DNA of 64,000 bases from Drosophila miranda (taxonomy: Eukaryota > Arthropoda > Insecta > Diptera > Drosophilidae), in the NCBI RefSeq assembly GCF_003369915.1, contig NC_046673.1, positions 23,427,718-23,491,717 on the forward strand. Reading direction: 5' to 3'. Shown piece after piece: positions 25,065 to 35,777 of the stretch; the stretch's first letter is position 1, and each line of letters starts with the position of its first letter. The notes under the pieces are model-generated. The model was not told the DNA's origin and made no database searches. It saw only the letters and a list, made by a program, of their open reading frames with translations. The translations under genes and the position numbers were made by a program.

Positions 25065-25689
25065 ACTCTTGATAGATATCGTTGTTGTTGGGTTTAAGGA
25101 TATAAGCGTCCATTTATTTAGATAGTAGATACAAATGTTACAAACTTGTTTATTTAGTTATACTAAGCTAAGTTTTGAAGAATAAAACTATTGAAAAATT
25201 ATCCTTGCTGTTTTCTGTACGGGAGAATCTATCCTGATTACAAAAAGGCGTGGAGGGGAAAACTAATTATTTTGATGGGGGAAAATGTCCTTGATCCTTG
25301 ATAAGGACTCCATAAAATCAGGGACATTTTTTCGATCACAGAAAGCCATCGCACGCCCATATTGGCTTACAAATAGCAGAGAAAACTGAATATGTATTCT
25401 TGGGGTTGTTGGAGTCCTTACCGAAGGATCAAGGACATTTATCTAATCCATGGCACGCCCCCATCGGGCCACAAATACGAGAGAAAACCAGATATGTCTG
25501 GAGAAGATATCCTTTATCCTTGGTCCTGGCTAAAGACTCTATCAGAATAAGGATGTTATCGGGACACAAACACAAGAGAAAACAAGATATATATATGTCT
25601 GGAGAAAATATCCTTGATCCTTAGTACTTGATAAGGACTCCAACAAATCAGGAACATTTTTCCGATTGGCGCACAAATAACGGAGAAAA

Positions 25690-26045
25690 CATCAAAAGTT
25701 GTTGTTGTTGTTCTACAACAACAATTCTCAACTTGCGACTGCTCAAATCGCAGAAAACGAGAATTTCAAATCTGGGATACCAGGCAAACAGAAATCAGCA
25801 GAAGGTCGCTGGTCTTTTTTTTCTAATTTTTTGTATTTTTTCCTTTCACCGTTTCGCAAACCCCAAAAGTATGCTACACGTTTGTTAACTATCTAAAATT
25901 GCTTGCTGATGATTTCTGTTCGCCTGGTATCCCAGATTTTAAATTCTCGATTTTGGCCATTTGAGCGATCGCAGGTTTAGGGTTTTTGTTGTACAACAAT
26001 AAAAATTTGTTGTATAACAATAGACAACAACAACTTTTGTTGTTT
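25690..26045. repeat. Central palindrome of the foldback element
   Basis: GTTGTTGTTGTTCTACAAC, CTGGGATACCAGGC and AGAAATCAGCA on the left (about 25697-25801) are mirrored as TGATTTCTGTTCGCCTGG, TATCCCAG and GTTGTACAAC on the right (about 25908-26035). This is an imperfect inverted repeat with a spacer of about 110 bp. Confidence 0.7.
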
Positions 26046-29000
26046 TCTCCGTTATTTGTGGCCCAATCTAAGCGTGCGACGGCTTTCTGTGTTGGCAATA
26101 GCATCCTTGATCTATTGCATTCCTTATCAAGGAGCAAGGATCAAGGATATTTTCTCCAGACACATACACATGTATATCTTGTTTTCTCTCGTATTTGTGG
26201 CCCGATGGGAGCGTGCCATGGCTCAGATAAATGTCCTTGATCCTTCGGTAAGGACTCCAACAACCCCATGCATACATACATATTCAGTTTTCTCTGCTGT
26301 TTGTGGGCCAATTTGTGTATATCTTCTTTTCTCCCTTATTTGTGGCCCGATCGGGACGTGCGACGACTTCCTGTATTTGGAATAATATCCTTGGTTTAAT
26401 GGAGTCCTTATCAAGGACCAAGGTTCAAGGATATTTTCTCCAGACATAAATATCCCATTTCTCCCTTATTTATGGCCCGATCGAGACGTGCCATGGCCCG
26501 CTATGATCAGAAAAATCTCCTTGATCCTTCGGTAAGGACTCCAACAACCCCATGCATACATACATATTCAGTTTTCTCTGCTATTTGTGGGTCAATTTGT
26601 GGGCCGCTATGTGTGAACCGATCTGGGCATGCCACGCCTTTTTGTAATCAGTATAGATTCCCCCGTACAGAAAACAGCAAGGAACATTTTTTAATAGTTT
26701 TATTCATCATAACTTAGCTTAGTGACAAGTGAAAACATGAATATCTACTATCTAAAGTTTATCCTTAAACCTAACAACAACGAGATCAAAGTCAAAGTCC
26801 TTGTTGTCGATGGCCAGGATGAAGGATGACGATGGCTTCTTCTCCGTCTGTCGGGGAGAAATCGGATAAGACTCGGTTTGAGGTAAAGCATAGGGTACAT
26901 ATGTAAGTCCTCTGTGAAAGAAGATATATTTAACAAAATATTTATACAATAATATACTGATTCACTTACACGTTTTGAAGCTGTAGCCTATCCTGGCATC
27001 CAGAAAATTCGGAGATTTCGCATCGTGCATCTCTCCTCCCTTTACGCCTGCAAGGCGCCTAAGGACCAATGCACCCTTTGTGGTTGATCTCCACCGGACA
27101 AACTATGGTAATAATTAGCCCATCTGTTGGGCTTTTCGCCAGCACAATGCGTTGTCAGCTTGACTTTTGCCAGGGGAAAAGAGCCATCAGACGGTTAATT
27201 ATAGATTTTTTCCTATTTCATGTATTATTTTGTGGTTTATTGTTTTTGTTATTGCTGAAGATAGAGATAAGTTGGTTAAGGACTATTTTGATTCCGTTGT
27301 CGAATAATAAAATAAATAAATAAATACTAAAAGGCTTGATTGGGAAAAATATTCTGGATCCTTGATAAGGGCTCCATTAAGTCGGGTTATTTTTTTTTGA
27401 TCACAGGAAGGCAGCACACTGATCGGGCCACAAATAGCGGAGAAAAAAATCAAGCAAAACTGGCTTGTTAGGGTCAGTTGTTGTTGTGAATTGTTCAACA
27501 TCTAAAATTAGAAAACACTCATTTTCTGTAACGATTTTTGTTTTTGTGAAACAACAATCTTCAACTTGCGACCAAAATGACAGTTTTTTAAGTTTTTGGT
27601 TATATCTCGTCTATTTATCGACCAATCTGGTCGCATGCCGTTTCGTGATCGGGAGATTCCTGCCAATTGATTGCCATTAGAAAAAAGGACATCCATTTTT
27701 TCACGATTTTCGCAAAAAATCATGATGAACCCTCATTTTCGAAGTCGAGATTTTGATGCCGATCGACAGTCTGAATCCTCGCAATCCTGGGAAAGTAGGT
27801 CCTTCACCGATCTGGCCCTATTTGTCAGAGATATAGCCTTCCGAAGATTCGGATTTGCATTTCTTTGTAATACTGGTTTTTTCTGTACGCTATATTTCTG
27901 CAATACGGCAGCCGATCGGGGCTTGGTATGTCTTTTCGTGATGGGGAGAGTCCTGCCAATCGACTGCCACCAGGAAAAAGGACATCCATTTTTTCACGAT
28001 TTTCGCAAAAAATCATGATGTAACCATCATTAAATTTTCAAAAAATCGGCCTTATTTTCAAAGTCGAGATTTTGATGCCGATCGACAGTCTGGACACTCA
28101 CGATCATGGGAGAGTGGGTCCTTCACAGATCTGGCCCTATTTATCTGAGATATGGCCTTCCGAAGATTGGCGGAATGTGCGACGTTTTCCTGGATTCGAA
28201 ATAGCTCCTATGTTCTAATGCATTGCTTATCAAGGACCAGGGATCAAGGACTTTTTTCTCCAGACATATGTATGTATGTATATATCTAGTTTTCTCCCTT
28301 ATTTGTGGCCTGACCGTGATCTGGAAAATTTCCTTGATCCTTCGGTAAGGACTATAACAACCCCAAACATAGATATTTAATTTTCTCGGCTTTTTGTGGG
28401 CCGAAATTATCAACGATCAAGCACATTTTTCCCAATAAAAAATATTTCCTTTCCCCCCTATTTGTAAACCGATCTGGGCGTGCCACGCCTTTTTCTAATC
28501 GGGATAGTGTCCCCCATACAGGATACTGCAAGGATGATTTTCAATTGTTTTAGCCTGGTACAAATAAATAAATATATGTATCTATTATCTAAATCCTTAT
28601 ATATCCTTAAACCTAACAACAACGATATCTATCTGGAGTCTAGTAGTCCGCGTAGCCGCTCCCTTGGCTGCCATAGTCAATGTCCTTGTTGTCGATGGAC
28701 AGATCGAAGGATGTCACTGGGATCTAATACAGAAAGTTCGTTTTCGACATGTTCGGTGTATGAACTGGCACATCTACATATGTATGTACTGTGCGGGTAG
28801 ATTAGTGGTCGTGCTCATGCTCGTGACAAGTCAGCTGGGTCGACTATCGCCCATCCCTAATATTGGTTTTTGTATTTTGGTTTTGTTGAAGAATTCTGTT
28901 TTAGTTTTCCCGTCAATTGTATTGTTTTAAATTTAATTTGTAAATTAAACTACACAATCCACAAAAATCAGCCCAAATTATCGTGTGCCCGATCGCAAGT

Positions 29001-29322
29001 GACGACGAGTGTAACCATAGAAACAGCCAAGACCCAAGCAAGAGAGTGCAGCGTAGCAGCCAGGGCTTGCGACCAGTGACGAAATACGAGTCAGCGGAAG
29101 AGATAGCGATAGCACTATCCAAGCACAAGCACACACTGACTGCTGGCATTCAGCAGCGAGCATTCCCGGCGAACAGGCGCAATTGTGAGGTCCTCCCTGC
29201 CGCCATCGGAGTATTCGAGAGTTGCTGACCATCGATTGTGTACTTTCAGCCAGCAGAAGCAGCAGCAGCCAGTCCCCAGACCAGACCAGACCAGTCCCGC
29301 AGCCACAGTCAGAAGCCGAACC

Positions 29323-32300
29323 ATGTCCGTCGATCCCAATACACCCGTGCTGCGGAACTGCATCCACCTGCCTTTGCCCGAGGACGAATTGATCGAGGTG
29401 ACGGGCAAGGCCAAGGACTATGCCATCATGCACGGTGCGGCCATGCGTTCCAAGACCAGCTTCAGTCCGGATTCCTTGAACGTGAGTAGAGTGGTGCAGA
29501 GTGCCAGCGGTGTTGATCCAATTGCCCTATCTAATTGTATGCCCCCTTGTGTATGTGTAATAGTTTGCTCCGTTTGTGCTGGTCCCCTCCTCGTTTCCGC
29601 GCAAGGAGTTCGAGAAGGCGGTGGGCCTGCAGCCGATCATCAACCGCCTGATGCACAATGTGGCCCACGATGAGGAGTTCATCACCACCACCCTAGCGGA
29701 GACTATCAAGGTGGATGAGTTCACCGCCAATCTGTTTAACATCTATCGGAAAGTGCTGGCACATGGCTTCACACAGGTGAGACGCCGTCTTCTGCTTCGT
29801 TGCGTCCATCCACACCCACAAACACGCACACACACACAAACACATCCCTCCATCCGCATCCACACACACTCGAGCACAGACAGCCACCCTCCAGTAAACA
29901 CCCCATCATAGCCATAGCCATAGCCATAGCCATAGCCATAGCCGTAGACGTAGGTGTAGGCGTGAACATCCATCAGGAGCTGGAGCTAGTCTAGGGGCAG
30001 GCGATTAATTTATTGCGGCCCCTCATCCGTTCGCACATCGGCTGGTGTAATCTTATCGCCCATCCATAAATCGCCCCGCAGCCAAAGTCATAGCCATACC
30101 CATTGCCATGTGCATAATGGAAGCTTCAGATAATCTGGCGTAATTTATGCGTTCATCCTGGAGAAGCGGCCTCCTTATCGTCAGTCAATCTGTTAGCTTG
30201 TAAATCGATCTGCGAATGCCAGAAAGTCCAAGACCAGGTCCCTTTTCCGACTTCCAGATCCCCGCTCCTTGCTGTAGCTCTCTCTCTCACTCTATTCGTT
30301 TATGTTTTAGCAAGAATTCTGTCTTTATTTATTGAATAATATGTATTCACACTTTATTATTTAATACGAAATTAATTTCACATATATTCTGCTCTTCTCG
30401 GCGTCTCAACTCAACCAAAATCTAACCCGCACAATGCACCGCCACTACCACTACCACCACCAATCACCCGACACACCCACCGAATCAAACCGAAATCTGT
30501 CCAAATTTATCAATCAATCTCAACCACAATTTGTTGCTCCATTATCCGTACCTCATTGCATCGCTGTGCACTGCTCCAATCAACCAATCAACCAATCAAT
30601 CAATCAACTCAACCAACCAACAAATCAATCAAACAATCGCCATCCGAAGCGAACATCATTGGGGATGCTGCGCAGCGACCTAATGCTAGAGTCCGGATGC
30701 CCGGAGCTCTCGCCCAAGGCCCTGCTGCTGCGAGGAGAGGCTGGCGAGGATGGTCAAGCGGATACTGCTGCTGCTGCTGCTGCTGGGACTGGAAGTGGAG
30801 GAGGCGGAAGAGGCAAGGCCAAGTCCAAGGCAGAAGCGAGGTCGGAAGAGGAGAAGGCCAAGCGGGATATACATCTGAGTCGGGCCACAGTCTCTGGGAT
30901 AACCACCGCTACCATGGCATCCAAGGATCGAAAGACGGCGGCCTACTGCTGCTGGAAGCAGGTCGAGATCAATACGATAGCTTCGGGCTTTGGCCATTTG
31001 GGACCAGCAAGTAAAACCGTACAAAGGTGCTGTCCCCCACCCCCACCACTGACACCCAACAAATCCTCACCCTCACACATCCACACTCCATTATCAATCA
31101 TCCACTGCCCATAGACTATAGAGCATATCATTCTCACGATCACACACACACACACCCACTGATCATTGATCAATGATAACTGATCCTTTTAAAACCGTAG
31201 ACCGTTTGTTGTCACAGCGGAATTTGTTAGTCTTTTTCTCACATTGCCTCGTGTGTGTTTTTGTGCTGCCTTTGTAGTGTCCTGTAGCCTAATCGAAGGA
31301 GGCTAAAGCCTCCTTTTCTCCTTCCATTCTGTTCGAGTCTTAATTACTTTTAAACACACATGAACATATGTATAACTTGACTTGTATTTTCTACATGTAT
31401 TTGCTAACTAATTTGATTACTACTTTTCGGCTGAGTCCCCCCAACAGAATGCTGAGTAATGTTGTTCTGCCGCCTGCTCTGCTGCCTACCGCTTTCTGCC
31501 TTCCGCTCCTCCTCCTTCTATACTGCCTACCCGACGCCCGACCGCCAGCATCCCTGCTTAATCTTCTGATCAAAGAAGCTAACTAATCGACACCGCTTTA
31601 ACCAGATCATCCAAGTTTTTACCAATTCTAATTCATGTTTTCTGTGCCGTTCTTTGTGTCTGTAAGTAGTCCTCCCCGCATGACCAGAGAGATACTACAT
31701 ATATCTACTATATATCTCCTGAAGTGTGCATGTACGAGCAGTCCCTCCCCTCCCTTCCCCTGTCCCCACTCTAGAGAGATACTATCCACACGAGTACTAG
31801 ATTGGAATAGAATAGATAGAATGCCAGCTGATATATTATTATATTTGCTGAAGCGTTTAAGCGCTCAAACGTAAAGCGATAAGACAAACAGAGGAGGGGT
31901 TCGGTTGGGTTTGGTTCGGTATAAATAATATACGTTGCTGTTTCTGTTCTGGCAATTGGTTTTTAATTAAAATACAACAAAATATGGCCACCCGTTGCGG
32001 ATCAGCTGCGGGCCTTATCGGATTTTCCACAAAAACAAACACAAAACAGAAGTAATCGTGGGGGGGGCGTGGTTGCTATTACTGTAGAACCCAACGAAAC
32101 AGAAACAGGCAGTTTTTTCTTCTTAAATATATAGATATTTTGGCAGTTGTTTTAACATAAATCTGCAAAGCTTTCATGTAACCCTCATTCCACCCATCGC
32201 CATACAATCGCCAGTTCTGTCACTCTTTCTCTCTCTCTCTCTCTCTACATCTATATCTATGTCTCATCTCTTTCTCGCTCTCTCTATGAATTATATAGCC

Positions 32301-34422
32301 TGTGGAGGACGGTGCGCAACAATATACATTTTGATTGATTGATCATTACTTTTTTTCTACCTACCTATTTTGATTTGGCTTAAGTTTAGAATTAGAATTA
32401 AGGGAATTGCTGCTGTGAAATGTATATGTATATATAATGTATAACGATCATAATTACAGGCTTATAGCATCGGCCTATTGCGTTCCGACTATTTGGGTCA
32501 CGTGTACGAGGGCTGTGCCATAAAGCAGGTCGAAATCAACACGGTTGCCTCCAGTTTCGGTGGCATTGCCACACACTTGGTGCAGCTGCAGAAGTATTAA
32601 GCGCTCTTCTATCTATCACACACTCACACGTATACATACAAGCACACACACACACACACACCTGCACTTACACTTGCAACAAACACTCTAACCCCTCCCT
32701 CCAAGCACTGCCACTCACGCACCACCCACACTCATCCGTAGAATCTCCATCGTAGAATCTCCATAGATCGAAGCTTATCATAGATCTCTCTCTCCCTGTC
32801 TTTTGCTGTTCTTCTATTGTTCTGTCTCTGCCTCTTTTGTTGCATGCGGCGGCCCCCTCAAACATCTAACAATGGCTTTAGTCTGTCTCCTACTCTCTTC
32901 ATGCGCTCATGCCTAGCTTATGCACCCTTCCATCTTCCATTCTCCATCTTCCATCTGGGCTTCTGAGCAGCTTAAATCTATTATATCTAAAACCCGCCTC
33001 TATCCCATATCTATCCCTCAACCGCAACCATACGTAAACCCATCTACACATCCAAACCATTGAGTATCTTCTAATCCAAGAGTTCTTTGTGTTCTTTGCG
33101 GTGTAAATGTAACTAACTTTGTCCCCCACAACCCTGTTGTTCTTGTTGTCTGTTGCTGTTGTTGTTGGTCCCTGGTCTGGGCACAGAATTATGCTAATCT
33201 CGCCTTCTCTCTCGTCTCTCTTCTCCGCCTCCGCTCTGTCTGCTTCGATCAAAATCAGTTTTGTGCTGAGAGAACTGGGACATGCCGACAAGCTGCCGAA
33301 AGTAAGTATCCCCGTGCCCCGTATACCTTGCCTTGAATATATATCTAGCTAATTCGTCTGATAACTCCTTCCAATAGATGCCCAATAACAACGCCCTGGC
33401 TGGACTCTGTGACGGGATGGTCAAGGCCTGGGACATCTATGCCAAGCCGCAGGCTGTGATCCTATTCATCATCGAGGATGTGTCCTACAACATCTGCGAC
33501 CAGCGCTTCCACGAGTTCTACATACGGGAGACCTATCCCCATATCAAGGTGCTGCGTCGCACCCTCACCGATGTTCATCGCGAGGGAAAACTCGGCTTGA
33601 ACAAGGAACTCCTGCTGTACTTAATAATCCTTTAGCTCCGCCTCTTTCTAATGTTTTTTTCCTCTTTCAGGAGTGGCCTTGAGGTAGCTGTGATCTACTT
33701 CCGTGCCGGTTACGAGCCCGGACACTATCACTCGCAGGACGAGTGGGATGCCCGCTACCTGATGGAGACATCGCTGGCCATCAAGTGCCCGTCCATCCAG
33801 TACCATCTAGCGGGGACAAAGAAAGTACAGCAGGCACTGGCCCAGCCGGCGGTGCTGGAACGCTTCATCAACGATCCGGAGGAGATCAAGGCGGTAGGCA
33901 AGATCTTTACTGGTCTCTACTCGCTGGACGACAACGATGCAGGCAATGCCACCTACGAGATGGCACTGCGCACACCCGAGAAGTTTGTGCTCAAGCCGCA
34001 ACGCGAGGGCGGTGGCAATAATGTCTATGGGCTGGACATTCCAGACGCCCTCAAGGTGAGATCTGATCACTATCCCTGATCCAAGATAATCCTCCCTAAT
34101 CTCTTCTCTGTCTGCCTTGCAGCGTATGTCGCGCGTTGAGCGCTCGGGCTGGATCCTAATGGACCTCATACATCCGCCCTTAACCAAGGGCTACATGGTG
34201 CGTCCAGGCGCCGAGATGCCGCCCACCATTGTGGACATGGTCTCCGAACTGGGAATCTTTGGGGTGGTCATCGGCGACGCTGACCATATCATTCACAACT
34301 ATCAGGCCGGTCACATGCTCCGCACCAAGCTGGCGACGGCCAACGAGGGCGGCGTGGCCGCCGGCCTGGGTGCCCTGGACAGTCCCTATTTGATCGACAG
34401 CGACGACGAGGACGAGAACTAG
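29323..34422 (+). CDS. Gss: Glutathione synthetase, full-length copy with alternative third exons
   Basis: The ATP-dependent ligase that joins glycine to gamma-glutamylcysteine, the last step of cytosolic glutathione synthesis. Exons by GT-AG and phase: 29323-29481, 29564-29776, then either 30650-31026 (A) or 32460-32593 (B), then 33259-33301, 33378-33616, 33671-34055 and 34123-34422. Isoform B has 490 codons, close to the usual eukaryotic length (about 475); isoform A has 571. Visible family hallmarks are RSD and KQVEINT in both alternative exons, YFRAGY (substrate Arg and Tyr), the glycine-rich ATP loop KPQREGGGNN, and MLRTKL and GGVAAGLG near the C-terminus, which ends in an acidic tail (DSDDEDEN). 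The start ATG at 29323 opens the conserved N-terminus. AATAAA lies at 34567-34572. D. melanogaster has a tandem Gss1/Gss2 pair, so this gene could match either. Confidence 0.93.
29777..32459. other. Large Gss intron region containing alternative exon A
   Basis: Apart from exon A at 30650-31026, this stretch is non-coding. It carries CACACA runs near 29822-29870, an ATAGCC hexamer run at 29906-29945, CAAT-rich repeats just upstream of exon A (30578-30640), a CA run at 31140-31160, and a CT run at about 32225-32246. Confidence 0.7.
30650..31026 (+). CDS. Gss: Gss alternative exon A with a long inserted linker
   Basis: The acceptor is CCGAAG ending at 30649 and the donor GT is at 31027. The length of 377 leaves phase 0 in and phase 2 out, identical to exon B. 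It encodes LGMLRSDLMLESG and, at its end, CWKQVEINTIASGFGHLG then PASKTVQR. These align with the stretch of eukaryotic glutathione synthetases that carries the catalytic Arg and the Mg-binding Glu and Asn. Between the two conserved halves sits an insert of about 80 residues (poly-Ala, Gly and Lys/Glu-rich). The acceptor lacks a strong pyrimidine tract, which is CAAT-rich instead, so usage may be regulated or weak. It should be mutually exclusive with exon B, because both encode the same segment. Confidence 0.6.
32460..32593 (+). CDS. Gss: Gss alternative exon B (standard form)
   Basis: The acceptor is AATTACAG and the donor GTATTA follows CTGCAGAA; phase is 0 in and 2 out. It encodes AYSIGLLRSDYLGHVYEGCA then IKQVEINTVASSFGGIATHL, without an insert, matching the normal eukaryotic length. 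It lies just outside the tandemly duplicated block, so the downstream Gss copy has lost it. Confidence 0.85.
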
Positions 34423-34566
34423 ATGCAGTCCACCAATCGAGCGGCATTCCACCAGTGGCCCCAAGCGTGTATAGAGAAAAGTTATTTTTTTAAAGTATAT
34501 TGTACATTTACCACCCTACCCCCCCACACCCTACCAACACAAATATGTCCGTGCTGTCTCAGTTGC

Positions 34567-34572
34567 AATAAA
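34567..34572 (+). terminator. Polyadenylation signal of Gss
   Basis: AATAAA lies 145 bases after the Gss stop codon. A second copy lies at 39723-39728 in the duplicate. Confidence 0.7.
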
Positions 34573-34772
34573 ACGTAAATTTATCAAATATATACATATC
34601 TATGTATCGATTCAAATTGCATTTAGGTCAAGGGCTTAGCTGTCATCTACGATGCAGAGCAGAGTGGCATGTATCATGTCGCATGTGGCATTTGGAAATA
34701 CTTAAGAGCTAGAGACTATCACCGGAACAAGAAGTTTGAATTGGGAACGCGGAGCGGTAGGCCTTGCCTTCA

Positions 34773-35394
34773 CTACCGCACAGCCTTACGGTAGGTTTCG
34801 TCCATTATGCGATCCACAAGGCTGTCAATGGGATGGATGATCAGTGGAATGCTCGCCAGTCCTATCAGCGTTGGCACCGTCTTCAGTATACCCACTGGTG
34901 CCTTTCTCAGCATCATCCGGCTGGCCCAGGTGATTCTGGAAAAGAAGTGTAGTGCGGAAGAATGTAGAGACCCAGAGCCATGGAACTGCACGCTTACCGA
35001 TTTATAACCAGGCCCGGAATGATCACAGAGGCCATCATCTGCCAGCTAAACACGTCCCCGGCCAAGATGGCCAAATCGCGATTGGAGGCACCGGTCCTCT
35101 GCAGGCGCAGCGACTTGTCGAAGGTGTCCGTGCACACGTACCCAATGGCCAGGCCATAGGAGGCGGCCACAATCGACTTGGGCACCAGGGGTCTGAAAGC
35201 CTCGCCAATCTCATTGCTGTAGCCTGAAATATCAGAGGCACGCACAGGGTTGGGCTTGAGGCTAGTTTCGATTTGCAATTGTATTTTCTGCGCTTACCCA
35301 TGTAACGGATGAAGGTATCACGGTAGATGTCCACTTCCTTGGGGGCTTTCTCGATCGCGTTAGCTGTATCCGGGGGCGTGGCTGCGGCTGCCAT
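34773..35394 (-). CDS. Mtfp1: Mitochondrial fission process protein 1 (MTP18 family), copy 1
   Basis: Three exons on the minus strand: 35394-35298, 35223-34998 and 34935-34773, giving 161 residues. Donors are GTAAGC and acceptors are TTTCAG and TTCCAG. The protein reads RDTFIRYMGYSNEIGEAFRP, then VPKSIVAASYG, VIIPGLVINR and IPLIIHPIDSLVD, the hallmarks of MTFP1/MTP18. MTFP1 is an inner-membrane protein that supports mitochondrial fission and inner-membrane integrity. Hydrophobic segments are visible around AASYGLAIGYVC, MMASVIIPGLVI and LIGLASIPLIIHP. The gene is convergent with Gss (351 bp between stop codons) and divergent from HIP (383 bp between starts), suggesting a shared bidirectional promoter region. 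D. melanogaster CG7772 is, as I recall, the orthologue. Confidence 0.9.
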
Positions 35395-35777
35395 TGTGTC
35401 TGCGTCACCGTGGGCTTAGTACGTAATTATTTAAAACGAGAATTAAGTAACAACCTAGAAACATATGTTCGCCTGTTTAAATAAAGGGGGGTTAAGTGGG
35501 CTAAGTTCGTTTTATTTTTTACGGAAGAAAATTATTTTATACTGTATCGAATGTCAAAATATGATTTCATATCATGGACAGAGAGTGCTTAGCCTATTAG
35601 ATCTATTGTTATTTTCCGCAATTTAACTCAAGTTGTTATCCTGTTCAAATAAAGGGGGCTTAAGTGGGCTAAGTACGTTTTTTCATCGGTATATTTTGAA
35701 AATCGGTTTATTTCTGAGTGTATTTTTGAAGAAGTAAAAAGTAAAAACTTGAAAATCATTGAAAATTAAAAACGAAA
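35395..35777. promoter_or_regulatory. Divergent MTFP1/HIP promoter region, copy 1, with internal repeat and promoter-block deletion
   Basis: A 383-bp interval separates two divergent start codons. A segment of about 45 bp with AAATAAAGGGGGGTTAAGTG and GGGCTAAGTTCG (35477-35510) recurs in variant form at 35647-35682. Compared with the second copy, 26 bp are missing between 35729 and 35730, which removes DRE-like and Motif-1-like sequences. Confidence 0.6.

Larger units (their letters stand above)
22372..28790. mobile_element. Composite foldback-like element with nested inverted repeats
   Basis: The left end (GATGTGCCAGTTCAAACACC, about 22402) reappears inverted at about 28750-28770. Further in, GGCGTGGCACGTCCAGGTCGG (22821) reappears inverted as GTGCCACGCCTTTTTCTAATC near 28480. 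Related copies lie at about 25240 (+) and 26625 (-). Each outer arm contains tandem subrepeats of about 320 bp, for example AAACGGCATGCCACGTCCC at 23410 and 23730, with inverted partners near 27630 and 27930. The centre is itself an inverted pair (about 25690-25800 against 25915-26045) around a short spacer near 25860. This is the architecture of foldback (FB) elements or of long-TIR P-superfamily elements such as Galileo. I found no intact transposase and do not assign a family. Confidence 0.7.

Noticed and set aside
29906-29945. ATAGCC repeat as a telomeric or satellite array
   Set aside because: Only six to seven units in an intron; an ordinary microsatellite.
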